Assembly (NCBI RefSeq): GCF_009928425.1
Contig: NZ_JAABNS010000001.1
Location: 1,488,001-1,552,000, forward strand
Direction of reading: 5' to 3'
DNA: 64,000 bases
Source of the DNA: Pseudarthrobacter sp. ATCC 49987
GTDB lineage: Bacteria; Actinomycetota; Actinomycetes; Actinomycetales; Micrococcaceae
Below are positions 40,294 to 49,584 of the stretch, one piece after another (position 1 is the stretch's first letter; each line of letters starts with the position of its first letter). The notes beneath the pieces are model-generated. The model searched no databases and was not told the origin of the DNA. It saw only the letters and a program-made list of their open reading frames with translations. The translations under genes were made by a program, and so were the position numbers.

Positions 40294-41546
40294 GGCGTTG
40301 CGCCTTCCAGATCGCGGCGAGGGGACTGGCTGCGTTCAGTTGCTGAAGGCTGGCCGGGCTCTGCCGAGGGGAGGCAGGCCAGCACTTCGAAGGTCTCTTC
40401 GGCCTGCATTGTTTCCACCCAGCCGCCCGCTGCGGCGGCCCGGGCTTTCATTCCCGCTATCCCGCGGCCCGTCGGCGCCGCCATCGGCGTCGCTGCCGGA
40501 CTCGTGAGCGACGAGCTGACCCGGAGCTGCAGGGACGTTGCTGTCCACACCAGGTGCAGGTGCGCGCCCTGGCTCCGGTTTCCGTGCTTGAAGGCATTCG
40601 TCAGGCTCTCCTGCGCCAGCCGGTAGACCGTCAGGTGCTGCGTGGGGGTCAGGTCCCAGGGCTGCCCCGCCGTTTCAACGTGGACCGGCATGCCGGTGGA
40701 GCCCAGCCGTTCGGCCAGGATCACCAGGTCCTGGACCCTGTGGGCCGGCTGGTCGGTGAGGTCAGGGGAAAATCCCTCGATCAGCCGGCGCGTTTCGACC
40801 AGCGCGGTCCGCGCCGACTCCGCGATGACCCTGGACGCTTCCTCGACGGATTCCGGTTCTGCGCGGTGGATGAAGCGTATTCCATCGGCCTGCGCCACGA
40901 TGACCGTCAGTGAGTGGGCCAGGGCATCGTGCAGTTCCCTGGCGATTCTGTTGCGTTCCTGTTCGACGGCGAGTTCGGTCGCCGTTTCCCGCAGCCGGGT
41001 TTCCGCCGCAAGCTGTGCCCGCCGGCTCCGCGAGGCGCTGTTGACCGCCAGGCCGACGGCCCAGGCGGCGAGGTTCAGCGCGGCGAACGCCCCGAAGATC
41101 AGAAAAGCGTACGTAAGGGTTCGCAATATTCCGCGGCCGTACAGCTGGTTGCCGAAGATGAAATTGATCCAGGTCTGGTCGGTGAACCAGTTGACGGCGG
41201 TGATGCCCGCAAATACGACCGCGGCAACGGGAGGAAGCCACCGGTTCCGGGTTTTCCAGCCGATCACGGCAAAAAAGACAACCACAGGGACGGCAGCGTA
41301 GCTCAGCACGCCCGAGAGCAGGACCAGCGGGAAGACCTTGACGCTCTGCAGGACCAGGGCGAGGAAAACAACCCCGAGGGCAGCGGCCGGCAGAATCTCG
41401 GCCACAGCGACGCCCGTGATGAGCGCCAGCAGCAGGGCGCTGTTCTGGTCGAAATGGCGCTGCTCCAGGACAAGGAGTGTCCCCAGGAGCAACATGGCCG
41501 TTGCCGGTGCCGCGAGAAGCCGCAGATAGGTGATGGTCGTGAACAT
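40290..41546 (-). CDS. Sensor histidine kinase (HisKA_3 type)
   Basis: The 418-aa kinase has about five to six membrane helices in its first 165 residues with little extracytoplasmic mass, then a HisKA_3 domain with His206 in ARELHDALAHSL, and a HATPase_c domain (VYRLAQESLTNAFKHGNRS for the N-box, GRGIAGMKARAAAAGG for the G-box). The membrane-embedded input suggests sensing of a lipid- or membrane-level signal (inference). Its stop overlaps the regulator's start, and the two are a two-component system. Confidence 0.92.
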   Translation of the reverse strand: MFTTITYLRLLAAPATAMLLLGTLLVLEQRHFDQNSALLLALITGVAVAEILPAAALGVVFLALVLQSVKVFPLVLLSGVLSYAAVPVVVFFAVIGWKTRNRWLPPVAAVVFAGITAVNWFTDQTWINFIFGNQLYGRGILRTLTYAFLIFGAFAALNLAAWAVGLAVNSASRSRRAQLAAETRLRETATELAVEQERNRIARELHDALAHSLTVIVAQADGIRFIHRAEPESVEEASRVIAESARTALVETRRLIEGFSPDLTDQPAHRVQDLVILAERLGSTGMPVHVETAGQPWDLTPTQHLTVYRLAQESLTNAFKHGNRSQGAHLHLVWTATSLQLRVSSSLTSPAATPMAAPTGRGIAGMKARAAAAGGWVETMQAEETFEVLACLPSAEPGQPSATERSQSPRRDLEGATP

Positions 41547-41700
41547 GCCTTCACCCTAAGCGGGCACCTGCGGCATTCCGGGCCATTTCGCCTGAGTTCA
41601 GACTGGAGGATGAGGAAGTTCGGCCCCAGGGATGACTGGCTGGCCGCAGGGCTGGCTCAGCAGGACAGGAAAGAGACCGCCGGCGCTCGCGGTGGTCAGG

Positions 41701-42123
41701 TCAGAGCGTAACTTTCCCGCCGCCGTCGACCGCCCAGCTGGGATTGAAGGCAACCTCCCAGCGGTAGCCGTCGGGGTCGGCGAAGTAGCCGGTGTAACCG
41801 CCCCAAGGCTGGGTTTTCGGCTCAGCGACGATTTCCGCCCCGGCCGTCTCCGCCTCCGCCATCACCCAGTCGACTTCCGCCGCGCTGGCCAGGTTGTGGC
41901 TCAGCGTGATGCTGGGGATGCCAGACGGGGGATCGGTGGTGGCTTCGGCCTGCATCTGCCCGGTGTCCCAGAGGGAGAGGATGAGGCCGTGATTGGCCTG
42001 GATGAAGAGGACCTCGCCCCGGACTTCCCGGTGGACGGGCCAGCCCAGGCCATCTACATAGAAACTGCGGGAGGCGTCGACGCTGCGGACACCCAGTGAA
42101 ATTAAATCGACTCGTGGCTGCAT
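41701..42123 (-). CDS. VOC-family (glyoxalase-like) protein
   Basis: The 140-aa protein has two beta-alpha-beta-beta-beta halves of the vicinal oxygen chelate fold: ISLGVRSVDASRSFYVDGLGWPV in the first and YTGYFADPDGYRWEVAFNPSW in the second, with a conserved Glu in RWEV. Members include lyases, dioxygenases and antibiotic-binding proteins; function is unknown here. Only 14 bp separate its start codon from that of the divergent chorismate mutase gene. Confidence 0.85.
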   Translation of the reverse strand: MQPRVDLISLGVRSVDASRSFYVDGLGWPVHREVRGEVLFIQANHGLILSLWDTGQMQAEATTDPPSGIPSITLSHNLASAAEVDWVMAEAETAGAEIVAEPKTQPWGGYTGYFADPDGYRWEVAFNPSWAVDGGGKVTL

Positions 42124-42137
42124 CTTTCGATACTGTC

Positions 42138-42464
42138 ATGGACATGTCCACAAATCACCAAGACGATAAAGCTGCCAAGGCCGACCGGGAACAGCTCGCC
42201 GCCGTGCGCGTGGCTGTTGACGAGGTGGACGAACAGATCGTGTCGCTGATCGGCCGCCGCGAACGCCTGATCCGGATCGCCGGGACCCTCAAGGCGGACA
42301 GCGCCGAGGTGCGGGCCCCCGGCCGTGTGGAACGGGTTATCGAACACGTCCGCGCCACTGCGGAACAGAAAGCCATTGACGTTGACCTCGTGGAGAAGAC
42401 CTACCGGGCAATGATCGACGCCTTCATCACACTCGAACTGGAAGTCTACAAAGCCAGCTCCTAG
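42138..42464 (+). CDS. Chorismate mutase (AroQ type)
   Basis: About 108 residues. An all-helical chorismate mutase-II domain has REQLAAVRVAVDEVDEQIVSLIGRRERLI (the N-terminal helix with the catalytic Arg), RIAGTLKADSAEVRAPGRVERVIEHVR (the Lys and Arg of the active site) and LVEKTYRAMIDAFI near the end. It converts chorismate to prephenate for Phe/Tyr synthesis. No other aromatic pathway gene is beside it. Start is ATG 42138 or 42144; no clear Shine-Dalgarno exists, so leaderless translation is possible. Confidence 0.85.
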   Translation: MDMSTNHQDDKAAKADREQLAAVRVAVDEVDEQIVSLIGRRERLIRIAGTLKADSAEVRAPGRVERVIEHVRATAEQKAIDVDLVEKTYRAMIDAFITLELEVYKASS

Positions 42465-42469
42465 GGGGC

Positions 42470-42856
42470 CTAGAGAGCTTCCTCCACCGGGACGTTCGCC
42501 TGGTATTCGCGGCCGTCACAGTCGCTGAACGCCGTCATGAGGTGGCCCTTGGCCAGGCCCATGACCGTGCTGAGCGGAAAGTTCCCGGTAATGGTGTTTC
42601 CGGAGTGTTCGACGCCCTTGAGGTCAAAGTTCTCCTCCGTGCCGTCGTGGCTGAAGCAGTAGAAGGACACTGCCTCCCCATTCATGAACTCGATCCCCAT
42701 TCGTCGTTGATGTGAATGATCCGGGGTTGCTGCCACAAGCCCCACCACGTAGGCGCCCTGACCAGGGATGTTTCCGTCTATATCGAACTTCGCCACCAGG
42801 GACCTGTCCTCGGCGGCGATGCTTACGTGCTTGAGAAGTGCGTTATGGGAGCTCAT
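42470..42856 (-). CDS. Hypothetical protein
   Basis: The 128-aa protein starts MSSHNALLKHVSIAAEDRSLVAKFDIDGN and ends VPVEEAL. It is beta-rich with repeated charged turns (SHDGTEENFDLKG, DCDGREYQANV), lacks a signal peptide and membrane segment, and has no family I recognise. The gene converges on chorismate mutase with a 5-bp gap. Confidence 0.5.
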   Translation of the reverse strand: MSSHNALLKHVSIAAEDRSLVAKFDIDGNIPGQGAYVVGLVAATPDHSHQRRMGIEFMNGEAVSFYCFSHDGTEENFDLKGVEHSGNTITGNFPLSTVMGLAKGHLMTAFSDCDGREYQANVPVEEAL

Positions 42857-42936
42857 GGCTCAATCCTGCTACCTGTGCCTGCGTGCGTCCACCCCTGATC
42901 TAGGTTTTGCCGCGGCGCCGTCGTAGACTGGAGTTG

Positions 42937-42954
42937 TTCGAAGATATGTTCGAA
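42937..42954. promoter_or_regulatory. LexA-type SOS box upstream of DUF6504-dnaE2
   Basis: TTCGAAGATATGTTCGAA is an 18-bp site with symmetric outer TTCGAA blocks. It fits the actinobacterial LexA consensus CGAAC-N4-GTTCG at every position except one (CGAAG). It sits 58 bp before the GTG start of the DUF6504 gene. Confidence 0.8.
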
Positions 42955-43012
42955 TAGTTACTGGCGGGTTGATACAGCCGGTTTATTCAGATGGTGTGGT
43001 CCGGGAGGCGCG

Positions 43013-43345
43013 GTGGGCATGTTCAGCGAGTCGGTGGACGTCGTCTGCACACCCTCGGGCCAGCCCTTGAAGCTTGACTGGGCCGGCCGCCACTACACCG
43101 TGTGCGCGGAACCGGTCCGCTGGTACGAGCGGCGCCAATGGTGGGCCGAGGAACAGCGGGCACCCCTGGGGAGCGGCCCGGGACTCGTGGACCACGAGAT
43201 CTGGCGGGTGCAGGTGCGCCCAGCAGATTCCCCTGAACCTGACAGCCTCACCCTCGACCTCACCCGACATGTGGGCAGCGGACGCTGGCGCCTGCTGCGG
43301 ATCCATGACGCCCTGCTCCCGGTCCGGAAGTCCGAACCGGCATGA
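43013..43345 (+). CDS. DUF6504 protein, mutasome-associated
   Basis: The 110-aa protein (GTG start) contains MFSESVDVVCTPSGQPLKLDWAGRHYTV, EPVRWYERRQWWAEE and VGSGRWRLLRIHDALLP, the DUF6504 pattern usually found between the ImuB-type polymerase gene and dnaE2 in Arthrobacter-like genomes. Its biochemical role is unknown. The stop overlaps the dnaE2 start (ATGA), so the genes are coupled. A LexA-type box lies upstream. Confidence 0.82.
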   Translation: MGMFSESVDVVCTPSGQPLKLDWAGRHYTVCAEPVRWYERRQWWAEEQRAPLGSGPGLVDHEIWRVQVRPADSPEPDSLTLDLTRHVGSGRWRLLRIHDALLPVRKSEPA

Positions 43346-46300
43346 GCTTCACGCATCTCCATGTCTCCACCGCCTTCAGTGCCCACTACGGGGTCTCCTG
43401 GCCGGATGAGCTGGCCGTCGCCGCGGCCGCAGACGGGGCGACGGCGCTCGCCTGCACGGACCGCGACGGCCTCTACGGGACGGTCAAGCACTTGAAAGCC
43501 TGCATGGCCGCCGGGCTGGACCCGATCGTTGGGGTGGACCTTGCGGTCTTCGACGACGACGGCGACCTCCGCACCCAGGTGGGCGGGCGCGTCGTCGTCC
43601 TGGCCCACGGGCACAACGACGGCGCCGGCTACCGGGCGCTGTGCCGGCTGATCTCCGATGCGCATGCCCGCACCACGGGCAAGGCCGGGGGAGCGGTGCC
43701 CGTGGCCGTGACGCGCGCCGAACTGGCCTCCCGCACCCTGCACCCCGAAACCCTCAAGCCGGTGCTGACCGTGCTGATCGGTCCGGACTCCGACGTCGGA
43801 CGTGCCATGGGCGGGAGGCGCTACCTGCGCCCCCGCACCCTGTTCAAACGGTGGCTCGATGCCATGCCGCCCGGAACGATCGCCGCGGAGGTGGTCAGCC
43901 AGCTCAGCCCGCCGGGTGAACCGCTCAGCACCGCCCACGCGGTGCGGATGCTCAAGCTTGCCGCGGAACACGGGGTTCCCGCCGTCCTGACCAATGCCGT
44001 GCGGTATGTCGCCGAGGACGGGGCGGCCACCGCGGACGTACTGGATTCCGCCCGCACCCTGAAATCGCTCCCCGAACTCTCCGCCGCCCCGCTGCTCCAG
44101 CCCAACGGGCAGGGCTGGCTGAAATCCGCGGCTCAGATGTTCCAGCTGGGCAAGGAGATCATGCACGCCGCCGGGTACGGCGCCGCGGACCTCAAGAGCC
44201 TGATGGCGCAGACCGGGGCGCTCGCGGACCGCTGCCGGATGGACCCCGTGACGGACATGGGATGGAAACAGCCAGTGGTCCCGGAAGCCTCCGTGATCGG
44301 CATCGCCGGGGACCCCCTCGTGGAGCTCAGCCAGCGCTGCGAAGCGGGCATCAGCAGGAGGTTCCCGGGCATCACCGGCAAACCCGCCGGGGAGCTGCGC
44401 TCGCGGCTGGAGCACGAGCTGAGGATCATCGACTCCCTGGGCTTCGCCGCCTACTTCCTGACCGTGGCTGAGGTGTCCCGGATGATCCTGGACATGGGCG
44501 TCCGGGCCGCGGCCCGCGGGTCGGGTGCCTCCAGCCTGGTCAACTACCTGATCGACGTCAGCCAGGTGAACCCGCTGCAGCACGACCTCATCTTCGAGCG
44601 CTTCCTGTCCCGGGACCGCGCCACCCTGCCGGACATCGACATCGACGTCGAAAGCGCCGAAAGGCACAACGTGTACCGGAAGATCTTTGAGCGATTCGGC
44701 TCCGAGCGCGTCACGCTGATGAGCATGCAAAATGGCTACCGCGCCCGCGGTGCCGTGCGCGACGCCGGCCTGGCGCTGGGCATGGAGGAGGGCGAGATCG
44801 GGGACATCGCCAAGCAGCTGTGGCGGTTCTCGGCCCGGAACTTCCGCGAAGCCCTCGAGGAGAAGCCCGAGCTGAAGGAATTCGCCGGCCGGGTGGGGCA
44901 GCGCGACTACAGCGGAAACCAGCAGCTGGACCTGCTGGTGGACCTCACCGAACGGCTGGACCGGCTGCCGCGCCACATCTCCATGCACCCCTGCGGGGTC
45001 ATCCTGGGCGACGCCACCCTGCTGGACCGCACCCCCGTGCAGCCCAGCGGCCTGGGCCTGCCGATGAGCCAGTTCGACAAGCACGACATGGACCCGATGG
45101 GCATGCTCAAACTCGATGTCCTCGGCGTCCGGATGCAAAGCGCCATGGCCTTCGCCGTCCGCGAGGTGATCCGCCTGCATCCCACCAAAGCCGAGGTGGT
45201 GGCCGTAGGAGCCCACCAGGCGGGGCCGGACGGGACGGGGCCGGACTACATCTCCGAGGACGGCCGGATCGACCTCAACGCCGTGCCGCTCGACGACGAA
45301 CCCACCTATGAGCTGATCCGCAGTACCCACACCCTGGGCTGCTTCCAGATCGAATCCCCCGGGCAGCGGGAGCTCATCGGCAAACTCGCGCCCCGGGAAT
45401 TCAACGACCTCATCATCGACATCTCGCTGTTCCGGCCGGGTCCGATGAAATCGGACATGGTCCGGCCCTTCCTGGAGCACCGGCACGGTTTCGCACCGGA
45501 GGTCTATCCGCACCCGGACCTCAAACCCGTCCTCCAGGAGACGCATGGCGTGACCGTGTTCCATGAACAGATCCTCAAGACGTTCGATGTCATGACCGGA
45601 TGCGGGCTGGCGCGGGCTGATGAATTCCGCCGGGCCCTCGGCAACGACGTGCTGGAAGGCAGGGTGGAGGAGTTCTTCCGGAAGGAAGCCCGTACCCGGG
45701 GGTACAGCCCCGCAGTGGTGGACAAGGTCTGGGGGACGCTCAAGGCCTTTGGCAGCTTCGGGTTTTGCAAAGCCCATGGCGCCGCTTTTGCCGTGCCCAC
45801 CTACCAGTCGGCCTGGCTCAAGACCCACCACCCGGAAGCGTTCCTCGCCGGGCTGTGGGAGCACGATCCGGGGATGTATCCCAAGCGGCTCCTGGTCGCC
45901 GAGGCCCGGCGGCTGGGCATCCCGATCCTGCCCCTGGACATTAACCGCAGCCACGCCGAATACCGGGTGGAACGCGTGGACGCCGGCCCGGACCGCGGCA
46001 AACTGGGCATCAGGCTGAGCCTGAACGGGATCTACGGGCTTTCCGGTACCGAGCTGAAACGGATCGTGGCGGGCCAGCCCTATGACTCCCTCGCGGACCT
46101 GCGGGCCAGGTCCCGGCTGAGCAAACCCAGTATCCAGCGGCTGGCGCAGCTCGGTGCCTTCGATTCCCTGCACCGGGCCTCCGGCGGGACCGCCAACCGC
46201 GCGGACCTGGTGCATCATTTGCAGTCTCTGCAAAGCCGGCCGCAGCGCAAAGGCATCGACGTGATCGAGGGTCAGTTGTCGCTGCCGCTGGGCGACGTTG

Positions 46301-46842
46301 AGCTGAAGAACCTCAAAGGCGGGCTGCCTGCGCCGACCCTGGTCGATACAGTGAGGGCCGAGCTGGACCTGATGGCCGTGGATGTCAGCGACCACCTGAT
46401 GGCCAGCCACAAACCGCTGCTGGACCGTCTGGGCGTCACCACCGCCGACAAGCTGCTGGGGTTGCGCAATGGCACCGAGGTGCTGGTCGCCGGTGTCCGG
46501 GTCGCCACCCAGACCCCTCCCATGCGGGGCGGCCGCCGCGTGGTGTTCATCAGCATCGACGACGGCACGGGCTGTGTGGACTCGGTCTTCTTCCATGAGG
46601 CCCAGGAGCTGGCCGGGCCATTGCTGTTCGGCACCCGGCTGCTGCTGATCCGGGGGAGCACCCGGCGGACCGGACCGAGGGGGATCAGCATCAGCGCCAG
46701 CATGGCCTGGGACCTGAGCCGCACGGGGACGCTGCCGTTCCCGGCCGCGGCGTCCGGGATCCCGGAATACCGGGAACCCGAGCCGCCGGGTCCGCTGGAC
46801 GGCATCAGCCGCAACCTCGCCATTACCGGGCTGGGAGGCTGA
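43342..46842 (+). CDS. dnaE2: Error-prone DNA polymerase III alpha (DnaE2/ImuC)
   Basis: The 1166-aa replicative-type polymerase has a PHP domain at the N-terminus (THLHVSTAFSAHYG), a palm with GSGASSLVNYLID and PDIDIDVE (catalytic Asp pair) and a later QFDKHDMDPMGMLKLDVLG, fingers with FGFCKAHGAAFAVPTYQSAWLK, and an OB domain with VAGVRVATQTPPMRGGRRVVFISIDDGTG. The lack of an exonuclease insertion and the size fit ImuC, the mutagenic polymerase induced by DNA damage that needs ImuB to dock on the clamp. ImuA and ImuB are not adjacent. Confidence 0.94.
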   Translation: MSFTHLHVSTAFSAHYGVSWPDELAVAAAADGATALACTDRDGLYGTVKHLKACMAAGLDPIVGVDLAVFDDDGDLRTQVGGRVVVLAHGHNDGAGYRALCRLISDAHARTTGKAGGAVPVAVTRAELASRTLHPETLKPVLTVLIGPDSDVGRAMGGRRYLRPRTLFKRWLDAMPPGTIAAEVVSQLSPPGEPLSTAHAVRMLKLAAEHGVPAVLTNAVRYVAEDGAATADVLDSARTLKSLPELSAAPLLQPNGQGWLKSAAQMFQLGKEIMHAAGYGAADLKSLMAQTGALADRCRMDPVTDMGWKQPVVPEASVIGIAGDPLVELSQRCEAGISRRFPGITGKPAGELRSRLEHELRIIDSLGFAAYFLTVAEVSRMILDMGVRAAARGSGASSLVNYLIDVSQVNPLQHDLIFERFLSRDRATLPDIDIDVESAERHNVYRKIFERFGSERVTLMSMQNGYRARGAVRDAGLALGMEEGEIGDIAKQLWRFSARNFREALEEKPELKEFAGRVGQRDYSGNQQLDLLVDLTERLDRLPRHISMHPCGVILGDATLLDRTPVQPSGLGLPMSQFDKHDMDPMGMLKLDVLGVRMQSAMAFAVREVIRLHPTKAEVVAVGAHQAGPDGTGPDYISEDGRIDLNAVPLDDEPTYELIRSTHTLGCFQIESPGQRELIGKLAPREFNDLIIDISLFRPGPMKSDMVRPFLEHRHGFAPEVYPHPDLKPVLQETHGVTVFHEQILKTFDVMTGCGLARADEFRRALGNDVLEGRVEEFFRKEARTRGYSPAVVDKVWGTLKAFGSFGFCKAHGAAFAVPTYQSAWLKTHHPEAFLAGLWEHDPGMYPKRLLVAEARRLGIPILPLDINRSHAEYRVERVDAGPDRGKLGIRLSLNGIYGLSGTELKRIVAGQPYDSLADLRARSRLSKPSIQRLAQLGAFDSLHRASGGTANRADLVHHLQSLQSRPQRKGIDVIEGQLSLPLGDVELKNLKGGLPAPTLVDTVRAELDLMAVDVSDHLMASHKPLLDRLGVTTADKLLGLRNGTEVLVAGVRVATQTPPMRGGRRVVFISIDDGTGCVDSVFFHEAQELAGPLLFGTRLLLIRGSTRRTGPRGISISASMAWDLSRTGTLPFPAAASGIPEYREPEPPGPLDGISRNLAITGLGG

Positions 46843-46948
46843 GTGGCGCGTTGGTTGGCCCCTGCAGAAACCGATAGCATGGACGAGGCTGGCTGTGGTC
46901 CCCGTACGCCACAAGCTACGAAGCCTAAACTTTGAATAGGAGACACCC

Positions 46949-48958
46949 GTGTCAGATGCCCAGCAGATCACCCTTCTCGTCGATGGCGAAGAGACCAAGG
47001 TGGCTACCGGGACCACCGGCGCGGAACTCTTTTTTGAGCGCCGCGACGTCGTTGTGGCCCGCGTCAATGGCGAACTCAAGGACCTGGACCAGCCGCTGCC
47101 CGAGGACGCCACGATCGAGGGCGTCACCATCGATTCCCCCGACGGCCTCAACGTCCTCCGCCACTCCACGGCCCACGTGATGGCCCAGGCCGTGCAGCAG
47201 CTGCGCCCCGACGCCAAGCTTGGCATCGGCCCGTACATCACGGACGGCTTCTACTTCGACTTCGACGTCGAGGAGCCGTTCACTCCGGAGGACCTGAAGG
47301 CCCTGGAAAAGATGATGCAAAAGATCATCAACCAGAACCAGAAGTTCGTCCGCCGCGTGGTCAGCGAGGACGAGGCCCGTGAAGCAATGAAGGACGAGCC
47401 CTACAAGCTCGAACTGCTGGGCAAGAAGAACAATGCCGCCGACGCCGGTGAAGGTGTCAACGTCGAGGTCGGCGCCGGAGACATCACCATCTACGACAAC
47501 GTGGACCGCAAGAGCGGGAACACCGTCTGGTGCGATCTGTGCCGCGGCCCCCACCTGCCCAACACCAAGCTCATCTCCAACGCCTTCGCCCTGACCCGGT
47601 CCTCCGCCGCCTACTGGCTGGGCAACCAGAACAACCAGCAGCTGCAGCGCATCTACGGCACCGCCTGGCCCACCAAGGAAGCCCTTAAGGCCTACCAGGA
47701 GCGCATCGCCGAGGCCGAACGCCGCGACCACCGCAAACTAGGGGCCGAACTGGACCTGTTCTCCTTCCCGGATGAGCTGGGTTCGGGCCTGCCGGTGTTC
47801 CATCCCAAGGGCGGCATCATCCGCAAGGCCATGGAGGACTACTCGCGCCAGCGCCACGTGGAAGCCGGCTACGACTTCGTCTACACCCCGCACATCACCA
47901 AGGGCCACCTTTACGAGGTCTCCGGCCACCTGGACTGGTACCGGGACGGGATGTTCCCCCCGATGCACATCGACGCCGAACTCAACGAGGACGGCACCGT
48001 CCGCAAACCCGGCCAGGACTACTACCTCAAGCCGATGAACTGCCCCATGCACAACCTCATCTTCCGCTCCCGCGGACGGTCCTACCGCGAACTGCCGCTG
48101 CGCCTATTCGAATTCGGCTCCGTCTACCGCTACGAGAAGTCCGGCGTCGTGCACGGCCTCACCCGGGTGCGCGGCATGACCCAGGACGACGCCCACATCT
48201 ACTGCACCCGCGAGCAGATGAAGGACGAGCTCACCAGCACCCTGAACTTCGTGCTGGGGCTGCTCAAGGACTACGGCCTGGACGACTTCTACCTGGAACT
48301 CTCCACCAGGAACGAGGACAAGTTCGTGGGCGACGACGCCACGTGGGACGAGGCCACCCGCACCCTCGCCGAGGTTGCCGAAGCCTCCGGCCTGGAGCTC
48401 GTCCCGGATCCGGGTGGAGCCGCGTTCTATGGCCCCAAGATCTCCGTCCAGGCCAAGGACGCTCTCGGACGCACCTGGCAGATGTCCACTATCCAGCTGG
48501 ACTTCAACCTGCCCGAGCGCTTCGAACTCGAGTTCCAGGCCGCCGACGGCACCCGCCAGCGCCCGGTGATGATCCACCGGGCCCTGTTCGGTTCCGTGGA
48601 ACGGTTCATGGGTGTGCTGACCGAGCACTACGCCGGCGCGTTCCCGGCCTGGCTGGCCCCCGTGCAGGTGGTCGGCATCCCGGTGGCCGAGGCATTCAAC
48701 GACTACATGTTCGACGTCGTGGACCAGCTTAAAGCCGCGGGGATCCGTGCCGAGGTGGATATTTCCTCGGACCGCTTCCCGAAGAAGATCCGCACCGCCA
48801 GCAAGGACAAGATCCCGTTCGTGCTGATCGCTGGAGGGGACGACGCCGAAGCAGGCGCCGTGTCCTTCCGCTTCCGTGACGGCAGCCAGGACAACGGCGT
48901 GCCGGTGGCCGAGGCGGTCCAGCGGATCGTCGACGCCGTCCGCAACCGGACCAGCTAG
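46949..48958 (+). CDS. thrS: Threonyl-tRNA synthetase
   Basis: The 669-aa enzyme has an N-terminal TGS domain, an editing domain containing the HxxxH motif ([11 protein letters not shown]) and the second zinc/editing cysteine (CDLCRGPH), and a class II catalytic core with MNCPMHNL (zinc Cys), [12 protein letters not shown] (motif 2) and [13 protein letters not shown] (motif 3), then the anticodon-binding domain. It starts with GTG 46949 after AGGAG. First gene of the thrS-HIT-pgsA-pdxS row. Confidence 0.97.
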   Translation: MSDAQQITLLVDGEETKVATGTTGAELFFERRDVVVARVNGELKDLDQPLPEDATIEGVTIDSPDGLNVLRHSTAHVMAQAVQQLRPDAKLGIGPYITDGFYFDFDVEEPFTPEDLKALEKMMQKIINQNQKFVRRVVSEDEAREAMKDEPYKLELLGKKNNAADAGEGVNVEVGAGDITIYDNVDRKSGNTVWCDLCRGPHLPNTKLISNAFALTRSSAAYWLGNQNNQQLQRIYGTAWPTKEALKAYQERIAEAERRDHRKLGAELDLFSFPDELGSGLPVFHPKGGIIRKAMEDYSRQRHVEAGYDFVYTPHITKGHLYEVSGHLDWYRDGMFPPMHIDAELNEDGTVRKPGQDYYLKPMNCPMHNLIFRSRGRSYRELPLRLFEFGSVYRYEKSGVVHGLTRVRGMTQDDAHIYCTREQMKDELTSTLNFVLGLLKDYGLDDFYLELSTRNEDKFVGDDATWDEATRTLAEVAEASGLELVPDPGGAAFYGPKISVQAKDALGRTWQMSTIQLDFNLPERFELEFQAADGTRQRPVMIHRALFGSVERFMGVLTEHYAGAFPAWLAPVQVVGIPVAEAFNDYMFDVVDQLKAAGIRAEVDISSDRFPKKIRTASKDKIPFVLIAGGDDAEAGAVSFRFRDGSQDNGVPVAEAVQRIVDAVRNRTS

Positions 48959-48978
48959 CGGACAGGGAAGAACCAGGC

Positions 48979-49584
48979 ATGCAGGAAACCACAGGGGCCG
49001 CCCCGGAGTATCCGGGCGACGACGGCGTGACCGACGACTTTGGCCTGGCCGGGGTGCCGGATGCGTTTCAGCGCCTGTGGACTCCGCACCGGATGGCGTA
49101 CATCAAGGGCGGGCAGCACCAGTTCAAGAACGTGGACGACTGCCCGTTCTGCGTGGCGCCGGAACGCGAGGACGGCGATTCACTCATCGTCTACCGCGGG
49201 CGGACCAGCTACGTCGTGCTCAACCTCTTCCCCTACAACCCAGGCCACCTGCTGGTCTGCCCCTACCGGCACATTCCCGACTACACGGACCTGACCGTGG
49301 AGGAAACGGCCGAATTCGCCGAGCTCACCCAGACGGCCATGCGCGTGCTGCGCAAGGTCGCCAACCCCACCGGCTTCAACCTGGGCATGAACCAGGGCGT
49401 GACCGGCGGTGCCGGGATCGCCGGGCACCTGCACCAGCACGTGGTGCCGCGCTGGGGCGGGGACGGGAACTTCTTCCCGATCATCGCCCAGACCAAGGCC
49501 ATCACGCAGACCCTCGGCGAGGTCCGCCAGCAGGTGGCGGACGCCTGGCCCCAGGCGAACGCCGGGGCGACGGATGCTGAATAG
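48979..49584 (+). CDS. HIT-domain protein (AP4A phosphorylase-like)
   Basis: The 201-aa protein has an N-terminal CPFC zinc-type motif and the HIT triad HLHQHVVPRW, with GFNLGMNQG before it. The extra N-terminal region matches the actinobacterial Ap4A phosphorylase-type HIT protein (Rv2613c-like), which phosphorolyses diadenosine tetraphosphate. It sits between thrS and pgsA, the usual order in actinobacteria. Its stop overlaps the pgsA start. Confidence 0.92.
   Translation: MQETTGAAPEYPGDDGVTDDFGLAGVPDAFQRLWTPHRMAYIKGGQHQFKNVDDCPFCVAPEREDGDSLIVYRGRTSYVVLNLFPYNPGHLLVCPYRHIPDYTDLTVEETAEFAELTQTAMRVLRKVANPTGFNLGMNQGVTGGAGIAGHLHQHVVPRWGGDGNFFPIIAQTKAITQTLGEVRQQVADAWPQANAGATDAE

Noticed and set aside
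43093..47241. 1382-codon frame on the minus strand
   Set aside because: It lies antisense to DUF6504, dnaE2 and thrS and has the biased composition of a shadow frame; the plus-strand genes carry clear motifs.
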